A DNA stretch of 64,000 nucleotides from Diplosphaera chodatii (taxonomy: Eukaryota > Chlorophyta > Trebouxiophyceae > Prasiolales > Stichococcaceae): the NCBI GenBank assembly GCA_032358165.1, contig JAALGY010000043.1, forward strand, positions 1,860,001 to 1,924,000, in the 5' to 3' direction. Positions within the stretch are counted from its first letter, which is position 1; each line of letters begins with the position of its first letter. This document shows, piece by piece, positions 1 through 11,058 of this stretch. Below the pieces are notes generated by a model that was given only the letters and a program-made list of their open reading frames with translations, made no database searches and had not been told where the DNA came from. A program made the translations under genes and the position numbers.

Positions 1-299
1 TGCGTGCAGCCACTGAGTGCTCGTCAGCGTGACCACCCCACAGTGGCACACGACTCCCCGGCATGATATCTCTATGCTGCTTGAACAATTCGAACCTGGG
101 CGGTGGTGTAGTCCTCCAGCAGGATGGCCTTCAGCGCCTGCGCCAGCTCCGACCGCAGCTTGCGCACAGCGGGGTCGTAGAAGCCTGCGCCTGCTTGTGT
201 GGCAGCCCTGAGCTTGGCGGCGACCGCTGCCGCTGGCGGCGGCAGGGTGGTGCTCTTGGACGCCTCGGACCTGGCGTTCATGCTGACACGTGTCTGCAC
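1..299 (-). CDS. Partial minus-strand gene, one exon visible
   Basis: A minus-strand reading frame runs from 299 down to about 92. There the coding CAG meets a GT donor (CAG|GTTCGA), so the gene continues past the left edge. The upstream limit may be a TGCAG acceptor just above 299, in which case this is an internal exon, or the ATG at 284 may be the start. The peptide begins with an Ala/Pro/Thr-rich stretch and then becomes helical and charged (KLRSELAQALKAILLEDYTT). I do not recognise the family. The frame is supported by its amphipathic composition and clean donor only, so the call is tentative. Confidence 0.35.
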
Positions 300-982
300 A
301 CTACCTGCTTCACTTCAGCCACGTTCGGGGTGCGGCATCCGGGGCTCCTGGTGCAGGACCCAGTGATGAGTGCGAGCGGCAAGGGCAGGGTGACTGGTTG
401 ACGACTGCACAGTGGTTCTGCACTCGTGCCCGCGGCACCGTGCGGTGCAAAGCAGGCGCAGATCAGAAGGCTGCGAGGGGACAACGCCCTCCCCCAACTC
501 CTGACGCAACATCTTGCTTGCTGTTCAGGACGAAGGTTCACAACTCTGCGACCGCATGCGAAGGCCTTTGCCTGGAGCCGTGCAACAACCGATAACCTTC
601 TATCTGAGCTGGGTCGAGGTTACTTTCTTCATTTATGTCGGACAATCTACTTGAGCCCTGGGAAGCGCGACGCGCGCCTGCTGGGCGTCAGGGTTCAGGC
701 GCTGACGCAGAATGACGTGTCAGCATGCATAGTTCCATGGTTCACAGGCGTTTGTACGGTTCACTTCGCGTCGCGATCGGTGTCAATCTCTGCTTCAGAC
801 GCAAGCGCTGCTGCGTAACACTGCAGGAGCGCCAGGGCGCTCGGCTCGTTGCAGATCGCTTGCAAGCCACTTGCACGACACCGGCTCGTAAGTCTTATTT
901 GTGCGGAATCTTGCACTTTACACGCAGCGGCCTCAGAAGCATGCTTGGCTTGTGCCATTGACGCAACTTGACACCAGCAAAC
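300..982. other. No supportable gene
   Basis: Short overlapping frames exist on both strands but none has family similarity or a convincing splice chain. It probably holds upstream parts of the minus-strand gene at the left edge and the promoter and 5' UTR of the transporter that starts at 983. Confidence 0.4.
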
Positions 983-3176
983 ATGCCCGAGAGCCCGCGG
1001 AAGCGCGGTGGCCAGCAGTTCTCCAGGCAGGAGATACTTCAGGCAGCAGTCAGCTATGGCTACGTGGTGCTGTGGATCACGCTGTCCGCCACAGTCATTC
1101 TCTACAACAAGTGAGCCGGCGTACATGAGCATGGTCGTGGATCGCGCTGCCACCTGCCTGCAGCAGCTGTGCGCATGCAGCAGGGGTTGCAAGCATATGC
1201 TGAATAATCGGCGCCTCATCACGTTGTGCAGTCACACTGGCCTGCTCTCTGTGCAGATACGTCTTGGCGTACAGTGGCTTCCCGTTCCCAGTGACGCTCA
1301 CCATGTGGTACAACACACCTGCTGCCGCGCGCATGTCCTGTGAACCTGCCCCATGGTGCTCAGGGCGTCACAGCGTGGTCATGTCGCCCATCTGAGCTGG
1401 TCTCTGCAGGCACATGCTGTTCTGCAGCGTCGTCAGCTTCGCGATCGTCAAAGCAGGGCTTGTGCAGCCAGTCGACGGCATGACGCTGGATATCTACAAG
1501 GTGCAAGCCGTCGCCAGCCCTTGTACTCTTCTAACTGCAGCGACAGAGGGCCAAGTGGACACGGCCCGCTGTGCTACGGCAGCTCATGATGCTCAAGGCA
1601 TCATTTCATTGCGTGCAGACGGCGATTGTTCCCATCGGTGGCGCATTTGCCATCGTGCTGTGGCTGGGCAACGCAGCCTACCTGTACCTGAGCGTCTCGT
1701 TCATCCAGATGCTCAAGGTGCGTCCGTGCCTGCCCCTGCACCGCGGAACGTGGCCAGCACATCTCAGGCATGCATGCGCATCCGGTACCCCGGGTTGCTA
1801 TGCCGTCCCAAAGCGGTACTTTGTGTATCAGCACCGGTGCCCTGCCCGCATTTTGTGTATCAGCACTGGTGCCCTGCCCCGCAGGCGCTCATGCCCATGG
1901 CTGTCTTCCTGGTGGGCACGGCCTTCGGCACCGAAGCCTACACGAGCAAGCGCATGGCCAACATGGTGGTCGTCACCATCGGCGTGGCGATCGCCGCGTA
2001 CGGCGAGATCAACTTTGTGCTGATCGGCGTGATCCTGCAGCTGATCTCCATCGCGGTCGAGGCGACCCGCCTCACCATGGTCCAGGTGGGCCTGCAGCTC
2101 ACTGTCCTGCAGCAGGCCGCAGGACAGCCCCACGACTGGTGCGGTCCATGGACTAGCGCTTGTTGCCTGTGGTCCTGCTGATTGTGCATGTTGTCCTGGC
2201 CCCGCAGATCCTGCTGCAGCGGCGCGGCAACCTCAAGCTGAACTCCGTCACGACCATGTACTACGTGTCGCCCTGCTGTTTCGTGTTCCTGCTGGTGAGT
2301 CTTCGTTGCTCTGATGGTTTGCTGCTCAAGGGGTCAACTTCTCAGTCTTTCTGCCATCAGGCGGTGATTTGCCTGCTGGCGATGGTGTCCATGCTCACGC
2401 TGCTTCCACACGTGACAATCTTGCGATGCACAGGTTCCGTGGACATTCCTGGAGCTGCCAAAACTGCGTGCTGCCGCACCCGGCGAGATCAATATCAGCC
2501 CTGCGATATTGTTCAGCAACGCTGTTGCAGCATTTGCACTGAATCTGGCGGTCTACCTGCTGATTGGCAAGACTTCGGCGTTGACGATGAACATTGCCGG
2601 TATGGGCATCTGGTTCTGGCTTGGCAGCCAGGCTGCTGGCACTGTTGGTTTGTGTTTGTCAAGGTTTCCAAACAGTACTGCAGACAGCATGTTGCCTGTG
2701 CACTTGCAGGTGTGGTCAAGGACTGGCTGCTGATTGGGCTGTCCGTGTGGCTGTACAAGTCGCCTGTGTCTGCATTGAACCTCGGTGCGCTTCATACAAA
2801 CTTGCCTGCGCATCAGTGCATCGTGCCCAACTGCATGATTTGCTCGTAGTGCCTGGCTCTCCTCTTGACCTGCACCACCACGAATGCAGGCGGCTACATG
2901 GTTGCATTTGCGGCCGTGCTGTGGTGAGTCGTCAGTATAATGTCAATTGGTGCTCAGGATCGTGAAATTTGTATGGCGAATGCGGTTATTCAGTGGATGT
3001 TGACATCAAAGGCTCTCTTGCACAGGTACAACTATCAAAAGATCCAGACGGCAATGGCCGAGAAGGCGGTGGCGGCTGCAGCGTCAGCAGATGTCGAGAG
3101 GCAGCCCATGCTGCATCTGTCGACCAATGGCATATCGTCACCTGATAAGGCCAAGCACTCGCCACAGTCCCGCTGA
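983..3176 (+). CDS. Triose-phosphate / nucleotide-sugar transporter family protein (DMT superfamily)
   Basis: A complete ten-exon gene: 983-1110, 1257-1307, 1410-1500, 1619-1717, 1885-2085, 2208-2294, 2434-2599, 2710-2784, 2890-2923 and 3026-3176. All joins are GT..AG and keep phase, giving 360 residues, the usual length for the TPT/EamA-like group. The protein is an antiporter-type multi-pass membrane protein, expected in Golgi, ER or plastid envelope. Visible family features are an N-terminal helix with WITLSATVILYNKYVL, the segment PVTLTMWHMLFCS, the central SVSFIQMLKALMPM, and near the end the hallmark GVVKDWLLIGLSVWLYK followed by NLGGYMVAFAAVLWYNYQK. The C-terminal tail is short and polar. 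The start is the first ATG in frame before the first helix. The substrate cannot be told from sequence; this subgroup in plants includes many orphan KT/KV-type members. Introns carry GTGAGC, GTGCAA, GTGCGT and GTGAGT donors, typical of this window. Confidence 0.93.
1818..1883 (+). repeat. Two-copy tandem repeat at the end of a transporter intron
   Basis: About 33 bases containing TTTGTGTATCAGCAC are present twice in a row with few differences. The second copy runs into the splice acceptor at 1884. The first copy ends in GCATT instead of GCAGG, so it lacks the acceptor. Confidence 0.8.
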
Positions 3177-3477
3177 GCACACGCATAGAGGCTGCTGCCG
3201 CCATTCAGCATACCTTGCTAGTGTTACATCTGGACATCTGGAACCTGCTGCGTGACCGATCTTGATACCTGGTTTGATTTACTCTGTTGTTTGCCGACAG
3301 CATTGTTTGCAATAATTTGCCGTGGCGTGGCAAGTGACCAAACCTCTAAGGCGTGACACTCTCTGTAACGGTGATCTTCTCGTCTGTGAGCATAGCTCTT
3401 GAGAGCAGACACTGTGGCAAATCGCGGTTCGGTAGTTTGGTTACAAGCAAAACCAGCAATGATGTAATTATGGCTAC
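3177..3477. other. Convergent 3' region, no gene
   Basis: Lies between the stop of the plus-strand transporter and the stop of the next minus-strand frame. It is relatively A/T-rich and without a convincing exon. It should hold the two 3' UTRs. Confidence 0.5.
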
Positions 3478-5892
3478 CTACTGCATCTGCCAAGATCTGC
3501 CAGTACATCGGTCCCAGCCCTGCTCACAGAAAAAGGTCAGCACGCCAGAGGCTACGACCTCTGCATTCGGTCGACTGCTGCCTCTACCAGCTGCATCACA
3601 TAAGTTGGCGCTTGTGCTGCCAGCATTCGCTGCTTCAAAGGCAGCACGGCTGTGTAACAACCGGAACTGCCCCTCGATGGCGGATGCTCGACTGTGATAC
3701 ACATAGGGAGACGCCACGAGCTCGTGGTCCCTGCAAGCAGGCAGGCCGAATGGTTGAACCACGCCATCGCTGATCAGATGACAGTCTATGAGGAGCAGAA
3801 GGTATGCACACATGGCAGCAAGCCCTCGGGCCTTTCACCTGACAGGGTGCTTCCGGAGATACGCTTGGCCATGACCCCTGCGGTCTGTGCGTATGTCCTC
3901 CTGTAGAGCAACGTCCACCTGTCGTCTTGAGTCATGTGCCACCGTGCCTTCCCTCATATCTCCATTCACTGACGGCGCAGTTGCTAAATCTTTGATGCAC
4001 GCAACTACCCGATCATAAAAGTAGCAGTGTTCCAGCCATGCCTCGCCTCGCAGCTCATACGCCGCCAGCAGGCCCGCATACACCAGCGCATGTGCGGTGT
4101 TGCCGCTGGCATCGCTGACATCGTCATAATACAGCAGTGCTGCTTGTGCACTGTCCTGCAGAGTGTGCCACCCAATACTGGATGAAGCAGACAGCCAGCA
4201 TGGCATGCTGGCAAAGATGCGACTTAAGGAGACATCGCACAGATATCACATCTTCTGCAGGACTCGTTGTTGACCGAGGCCGCATAGATTTTATCTCACC
4301 TGCAGGTCGAAGACGAGCGTCTGCTGCTGCAAATCAGGGTCATCGGGCCTCACTGCAATGGTGCAGTGAACCATGTCAACCCCACAGAGGATAATATACG
4401 CAACGGATGAGACGTATTGTCAAATGTGTAGCACAGGACTCCCCACCACCTTCAAGGTGGCGATAGAAGCTGATGTGCGTGCCAGCAGGCAGCTGATGAT
4501 GCCTCAGCGCCGAGCTGCCGAGCGGCATGGGCTGCAGGCCCCACAGCCCGCACACCGGCACGGGGAGGCGTGGTCCACGGGCTTCGTACGCTGCCGTCGC
4601 CAGACTGACGGCGCAGCAGGCCATTGTCGTCCTGCTCTGCCCCAGCACCGCCCGAACCGCTGCAGCACTCAGCGTAAGTGAGCATCACTCCGGTGGATGC
4701 ATGCTTGATGGGTGCACCACGAGATGATGCAGCAGCCAGTCTTGCAACCTATGTGCAAACCTGCATGGTGATATCGCAGGCAGGTCTGCCGCTGTCGCGT
4801 GCATGCTGCCGCTGGTCCCCGTCACGGCAGGGGACTGTGGCAGCAGGGGGCTGGGCGTCGTGTGCGGATCATCGCGAGCCTTGAAGGGCAGTGGCCGAGC
4901 CTCTGCATGCACCCATTGGCACCGTTGTGTTCGAGTGCTAGACCGTATGACGGTTGGGAATTCCCGAGCCACCCTCACATACCTCACGTACATTGGGTGT
5001 GAGCTACTTGCGGAAGGCAGGCGGCCGCGGACCAGGTGTCACGTCCGCCCTTGTCTGCAGCATCAAGTGTGGCAGCTGCGAGTCGGTGGCAGACCGCCGC
5101 CTCTCTGGCGGTGGCAAGCTGGCCCGTTGGACACAGCGTAGCTGCAGTGCTTGCATCGTCAGCAATGGGACCTCGCTGCAGGTGCCGTCGGGTTTGCTGT
5201 ACTGATGCACCTCATCAAGGGCGCCAGTTGCCAGTGGAGAGAACAGCTGCGGCTGCGGCAATGCCAGCTGCTTCCCTGACTCGCGCTGTCTGCCTCGTGG
5301 TCGTCGACGGTTGGTGATGTTGCCAAGCGCCCGCCGCCAGTGCTCTGCAACAGGACTGCAATACACTTGCTGATTTCCTGCGAGTGCTGCAAGGGCAGTT
5401 ATCATGCACTGTATTGCATGCAGTCGACAAGTGCAGACGACCTGCTGTACCTGCACAGCCGAACTGCCTGGCAGGATCCTGATCGTCCTGTGCTGGTGTG
5501 AGCACAGCAGATGCCTCACGCATGCAGGCCATCTGCTTTGGTGGCCCCGGCACACGCCCTGCCTGTCCATTGGGTGCATGCGCAGATGACGCTGCAGCTG
5601 ATGGCGCGGATGTGCTGCTGTACTGCAGGGACTGTGGCGTGCGCTGACCCGACTGAAGCTGCTTGCTGACAAGCACAGCTGCTGGCGATTTCGAGGCTGG
5701 CTCTGTTGTGGTGCTGCAGCTGACAGCCGCCTCGGCGGGCTGCGTAGCTGGCGTTGGTGACGATGCAAGCGGCTGACGTCCAGCGGATGGCAGGTGTGCG
5801 GCGGTGCCACACCCTAGCTGGTATGGCCGCACGTCCAGCAGCACGCCCCTGAATGCGACGAAGTGACGGCACTGTCCTATATCACTAGACAT
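3478..5892 (-). CDS. Minus-strand exons of an unrecognised protein, possibly the 3' part of the BRCT gene
   Basis: Several minus-strand segments look coding and are bounded by plausible splice sites. A long low-complexity frame (about 5892-5215) is rich in Ser, Thr, Pro, Gln and Ala. A frame around 5200-5010 contains SKPDGTCSEVPLLTM. A segment near 4640-4455 contains GLWGLQPMPLGSSALRHH. A short exon ending at about 4299 contains RPDDPDLQQQTLVFDLQ. A well-folded-looking exon is bounded by about 4160 and 4020 (LLYYDDVSDASGN, then LVYAGLLAAYELRGEAW). A last frame ends at the stop near 3478 (DHELVASPYVYHSRASAIEG). I could not close all phases, and the family is not recognised. It may be one gene with the BRCT exons just upstream or a separate neighbour. 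RNA evidence would decide. Confidence 0.35.
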
Positions 5893-5899
5893 TGCGTGT

Positions 5900-6290
5900 C
5901 CAAGGGTCTAAGAGGAGCATTGTCATAAGCCATCCGAGCCAACCTGCTGACGCTGTCCAGCAGCCACTGCCAATGCACCACTGGGATGCCCCATTGCTGT
6001 GCTGTCTGTACTTTGTTGCCATGCAGCGCGCCCGCATGCGTCCTGAAGAGGAGATGTGTCGTCCTGCTTGCATGCATGCACCCACGATTCACGTTGAAAA
6101 ACCGAATGGCGCATGGCAAACCAGGTCAGCGGGACTGCTGGCGAAATTTTGCTGGTTGTTCAACATGTTGGCATACCTTCCGAATACTAGGTCGCCTCTG
6201 TACTCACATCCAGCGGCCTCCGCGAGGTGCCGCACCTGCTGCCGCTGTTCCCCGACGAAGCCTGCGTCATGCATACACGACGTATAGAGT
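5900..6290 (-). CDS. BRCT-domain protein exons
   Basis: Two adjacent minus-strand exons spell one BRCT repeat. The upstream one (acceptor near 6267, donor near 6188) reads GFVGEQRQQVRHLAEAAGC, the start of the fold. The downstream one (about 6062 to 5948) contains DDTHLLFRT, then the alpha3 segment QTAQQWGIPVVHWQWLLDSV with the conserved Trp and Gly-Ile-Pro-Val-Val pattern. BRCT repeats bind phosphoserine peptides in DNA-damage and cell-cycle proteins such as TopBP1, PTIP and XRCC1. Only one repeat is visible, so the exact orthologue is open. The start exon upstream of 6290 was not found and the 3' continuation is uncertain. Confidence 0.65.
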
Positions 6291-6852
6291 GGACAAGGAT
6301 TTTACGGTGTCCAGCAGATCAGCATGCACGACTTGGACGGTGTAACGATCACACGCATTGCAACACATCATGCAGACCATGCTCGCCATGCCAGATCCTG
6401 GACCACGCCAGATACATACTGCATAGGCCGACGGGCACTGGTATGTATATTGGATTCATTTTCTTCTCACCTGTGCCAGTCAGGCACAAACAGTCTGCAC
6501 CCTGCAGACGCTGCTCTATGATGGGCAGCGCCGCAGAGTGCTCAAGCGACAGGCTTTCGGGTTTCATATGCGGCCGACACCTTCTCTTACGAAACTGTAT
6601 CGAGTACTATGACTCTGCAGAATTGATCAATGAATCACACAACGAGATCATGCGTCGACAGGCTACTGACCAGGCTGACGCAAGCAGAGTTGCGCTGCCC
6701 AGATTGGAGACTGTTCGCAGAGACGGAGACAAGCAAAGAAGCGGGCAGGCAGCTTGGTCTGCCGAGGGCCCGAAACGCCGGCAAAAAGCACAATGCTTCA
6801 CTTGTGAAGACGGTTGTGTCATCTGCCATTTGCCAACAACAGGCATTGTGCA
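6291..6852. other. Unresolved region between divergent genes
   Basis: This should contain the first exon(s) and promoter of the minus-strand BRCT gene and the promoter of the plus-strand membrane-protein gene at 6853. A plus-strand open stretch near 6507-6620 and a minus-strand frame near 6567-6350 are both open but neither has a recognisable family or clean splice chain. Confidence 0.3.
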
Positions 6853-8907
6853 ATGTCCACCCCTGCTGACACAGCACTGTTGTCGGACATTGAGAGCCAA
6901 TCACCTCCAACTCACCCCACGCCCAGCCTGTGGCGCCACATCTACGACGAAGTGATGTGATACGGCCAGTGAGAGCTTTTGGCACCTCTGTGCTGCCATA
7001 TACGACGTTACCAACATCATGCACCATGGCGTCCGACACCGCCATGCAGACAGAAACGTGCATCATCAGAAGACAGATGCACGCTCCTGCTGCAGGTACA
7101 TTCTGCCTATCGTCCTCTTCAACGTGGTGCTGCTGGCGCTGCTTCTGTACTTTGTGCTGCGATAGCCATGGCAGCGCCCGTGGAGCGCTGGTGCTGGTGT
7201 ATGACGCAGCCTGCTGCAAGCTCGTCACCTGCAGGCTGCTGACCAAACTTCCAGACACCAGCTGCTCGCGGCAGATCAGAAGGTTCCGTTAGCCAGGCCT
7301 ATCATCAGGGCATCAGAGGATCACAGCCTGCGCAACTGCTGGCCAGGGCCCAGTAAACTGCTGGCAACGCCTGCTGTTTCCAAGCAGCATGGCCGCCGCA
7401 TCCCCTACACGGCAGCGGCCAGCCACGCGAGCGCATCCAGACGGGGTGTCAACCATGGACAGCAAGCTGCCAGCTGAAAAATCAGCTACCACCAGCAGGT
7501 GGTGGGACAGTCTGTGCAGGTGGTGTGCCTGATACAGGCCTGAAATGCTGTGCATGACCAGGATGACCACGATTGGCGAATGTAATGTGAACGCGACTGT
7601 CTTGCTGCAGTGGAATGCGCACAGCAGAGGCACGGGATGGCCTGGTGCAATCACACGAGACACGCATGCTGTTGCGGCTGACGCTGCTCATGTCTGGCCT
7701 CTGGATCTTGGCCGTGGGGTTGGGCGCGCTGCTGAACAACGGTGAGGGGCTATGTCAGAAATGCTGCTTTGATGGGGTCACTTGAGCAGGATGTAAATCT
7801 GGTGGGCTTCTGCGCCCTGCACCAAGCTGGCTATTGCCATGCCACATCCATGTACCGCCAGCAGATGACAAAGGTTGCTTCATGCAGGGTTACCACCACA
7901 GAGGGAGAAGCTGCCGTTCATCTGGTTCGACAACATCCTGCGCGTGTCGGGACCATTGCTACCGGTGCCAGTGCTGCTGCTGCGGTGGTATGCCACGCTG
8001 CCGCCGCCGGGCGCGACTGGGACACTTCGCCCAGCAATGCTGGAGCTTCTAGTGCGGATGTCGCCTCTTGCTGAGCGATGCTTACACCCTCACACACATG
8101 CCACTATGTGACGGCTTAGTCTAGTCGCCTAACATGAGGCGATGGTCCTGTGAACATGGGGCTTCCCTCTGCAAGCTGCCTGCACCTGAGGTTGACAGCT
8201 GCCAAGCTTGTGCACGCCAGAAAATGATGTATCTTTTGGTGCAGGTGCTGTACACAGGCATCACCGTTAGCCGCTTGGGGCTGTACGCGCTGCATCTGCT
8301 GGTGGCGCCGCTGCTGCGTGCAGCGACGTGAGTGTGGTCGTGCTTGTGGCGAGACACGCATTGATTGAGACGCTTTATCTGTGGAACACAGAGGAGCAAG
8401 GGCTCAGATTGCCGATATGCAGGGAGCCCGGGATGCCCGCACACCTGCTGTCAGACCACATCTTCCTTGGCGCCTCGCTGGTTGCAATCTTCAGCGCAGA
8501 GGCGCATCTGATCGCGGCTGACATCCGCCGCAGGTCGGCCATGCCATGGCGCATGTTGCAAGCAGCATGGCATTGCAGTGCACCAACAGTCATATCGGTC
8601 ACCGCAAGACATCAGCGTTGGGCACGAGCACATGGGTGATGAGATGCATCTGCCGCCAAACCAGCAGCTTGGCAGCAACGTGAGGTTGGGATTGTGCTGC
8701 AGCTGGACGGGCCGGCAGGCGCTGGATCAGGCCGTGCTCGCAGCCGCCGCTGCAGTGCTGGTGCTCCTGTACGGCCTGATGTGCGTGGAGATGCACATCA
8801 CGGCACGCCACTTCCACGGCGCAGCTGAGAGCTTCACCGCGGTGGTCGCTGGGCTGGCTGTCTTCCAGGCGCCTGTCACGCTGTTCATGCTGCGGCCGCA
8901 ACAATGA
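6853..8907 (+). CDS. Unrecognised multi-pass membrane protein
   Basis: The ATG at 6853 opens a soluble N-terminal exon (6853-6956) with LLSDIESQSPPTHPTPSLW. Exon 2 starts at 7096 and encodes a strong helix, YILPIVLFNVVLLALLLYFV. Later exons that join in phase are 7611-7741 (LLRLTLLMSGLWILAVGLG), 7888-8051 (WFDNILRVSG, then LPVPVLLLRW), 8245-8327 (RLGLYALHLLVAPLL), 8423-8533 (HIFLGASLVAIFSAEAHLI) and 8703-8907 (ALDQAVLAAAAAVLVLLYGL, then VVAGLAVFQAPVTLFML), ending at TGA 8905-8907. About six or seven helices are expected. The exon or exons between about 7150 and 7610 are not settled. Histidines and acids near helix ends (AEAHLIAAD, MHITARHFHG) are notable. No family was recognised, so no function is proposed. 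Confidence 0.6.
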
Positions 8908-9178
8908 TGGTCGCAGTCTTCTGACCAGCATACCGTAGCTTTCTGAAAAATTAGCCAGCTTGCTGCGAGTGAGCTGATTCATTCAGACTCTCGCGGCCAT
9001 GCAGCACCGCTGCTGTAAGGCCTCAAGGGTGATGGTCCAGCATCTGGGTGATGGCCTTTCGCAAGCTGGCTTCCAGATAGAGGAAGGAGAGCACCCAACA
9101 TCAGACTGCCACGCAGCCACCCTGCAGCAGGCCAAGCACCCGATCTCCAGAGGTGCAGCAGCCGATACCACGCCCAGA

Positions 9179-10180
9179 TCATCGTATGCATCTGATGTAC
9201 TGCTGTTCCTCTGCATTGCGAAGCTGCATGATCCCGCGCGGAATCTGCGTGCGACAGGTTGTCTCACCCTTGCCCATCAACACCTGCGTGCTGGTCAGCA
9301 GTGACCAATTGCGACGGCTCTGTAGTGCTGGCAGCGGCTGTGTCAATCGCACGACCGCGAGCATGTCAGCGATGAAAGGCTGCAGCTTTGAGGTGGGGGA
9401 AGGACCTGTCCTATACAGCAGTTGCTTCTTGCATGCATCCATGCGCCTGAACATTCCGTCTGTTTGCTGCAGGTGTTCGGGAAGGTGAGCATCTGTTGCA
9501 GCAAGCATTCTTTTGAGCGGTCATACATCCTGCGCAGTGTCCTAAAGTTTGTTGCAAGTCACATCAGATCTGCAGCATACATGGTGGTGCAATGGCAATA
9601 TGGGGCAACCCTGCAGGTGCAAGGCGTCTTCTTCAGAGACTCGACCAAGAAGAAAGCTGACTCGATTGGCATCATGGGCTACTGCCGAAACACATCAAAC
9701 AGCACGGTGGCTGGCGAGATTCAGGCATGCTGGTGTCCATACCTGCCCGCCCGCTGCACATGATCTGCATGCGTTTCTGGCAATACCTGATCAGAGTAGC
9801 CGAGTAGCCGACCCTCATGCAGGGTGAGGCAGCCCCATTCCACGAGATGAAGGTGAGGTGGCAGTGCCCCGTACACGCCAGCTCTCTTCACGAGACTGCT
9901 CCTGGTACTCGTGTACACCTTGACCAGCATGTCGAGGCTTGCTTGTCTGCACATGCCAGGAGTGGCTCAGGAATGAGGGGTCGCCTGCATCGCGAATTGA
10001 CGACTGCAAATTCGGTGCCGAGCAGGACCTGCAAGCTCCGACCTACAAGTCCTTCGATATCGTGCGGTGATGGTGGGAAGCATCACACTCGAACACATAT
10101 CAGGCACTTGCAAGGGGCTGACAGCCGGGCAAGCAGGCTGCGGTTGGGTTGCTGTGATAGCCAGGTACAGCATGGGCACA
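9179..10180 (-). CDS. Minus-strand exons of an unrecognised soluble protein
   Basis: Several minus-strand segments have coding character. One (about 9950-9790) contains LVKVYTSTRSSLVKRAG and then LHEGRLLGYSDQ before a GT donor. One (about 9690-9620) contains ANRVSFLLGRVSEEDALHLQ. One around 9530-9480 contains DRSKECLLQQML. One (about 9410-9275) contains VVRLTQPLPALQSRRNWSLL and ends at AAG|GTGAGA. A final short exon ends with YIRCIR at the stop near 9179. The order and strand are consistent with one gene ending here, but the phases were not all closed and no family is recognised. The start is not identified. Confidence 0.35.
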
Positions 10181-11058
10181 TGATCGATTGGGGCGCACAG
10201 AGGACACTATTGATTGCTATCTGACTTTCTTAGAAGTGGGTACCATCAAGCAGGCCCTGACCACGAACTGCTGCCGAAATCAAGGGAACTGTCTCTGCCT
10301 CGCAATTTCTGCACAACTATCAACGGGTCAAACAAGCTACGCGATGCCCTGTCAGGTGGTCAACTAAATGCCGAGAGTCAAATGCCACTCACACTACCCA
10401 CAGGGCTGGCGCCAACACCACCCTGGCCGCCAGCTATGGCAGCCCCCTGTGCTGACCCTTGCTCCTTAACAATGCCTTCTGCCCCCACAATCAAGAAGGA
10501 GGAATTCAGGCCCACAAGTAGCAGTGGCCTTTACTCCGGACACGCCAGATGCCCCCAAGTGCAATGCACGAAGGGAGCGAAATGGGCAGGTTGGCCGACG
10601 AGGCAGCCAGGGCTGCAGCGGTGTGGAAACCCATCACCCTTGCATATTTGTTCCAACTGCTGCTCGGCACCCACTTGCACCGGGCAGTGCGGCCCAGTTC
10701 TCCCCCAGGGGTGCCGCATGCCGCCCGCCACCCCCTGCTGCTTCTGCATCTCTAGATGGGACAACCGGAGCACACACCACGGGTAGGTAACATATGACAC
10801 TCGTGCGCCAGGGACCGCGTGCGCCGGCAGACGGGCCGATCCATGGCTGCCGCTGTGGATCGCCCGCCTCAAGCCGGACCCGCGTCCTGGTACACACTGG
10901 CAGTGCTAAAACCACGACAGGGCGACCTTCCTACGCTGTGGGGTGTTCCTGCTGCCTGCTGGTTGCTGTTGCTGCCGTGTGCGGAGCGGCGCTCCCCCTG
11001 GCTGGTGCACCCATCCTCGCGGGTGGGCATTGGTCATGGCGGGCCTTGGCTGGTCCAG
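10181..11058. other. 3' flank of the RBP47-like gene, no supportable gene
   Basis: An open plus-strand frame spans 10214-10786 but is rich in Pro, Cys, Ser and Thr, lacks a splice context or family signal, and lies where the 3' UTR of the minus-strand RNA-binding protein is expected. Confidence 0.4.

Noticed and set aside
10214..10786. 190-codon plus-strand open frame with some Pro/Thr-rich text
   Set aside because: No domain, no splice partner, and it lies where the 3' UTR of the minus-strand gene should be. It remains possible but is not supported.
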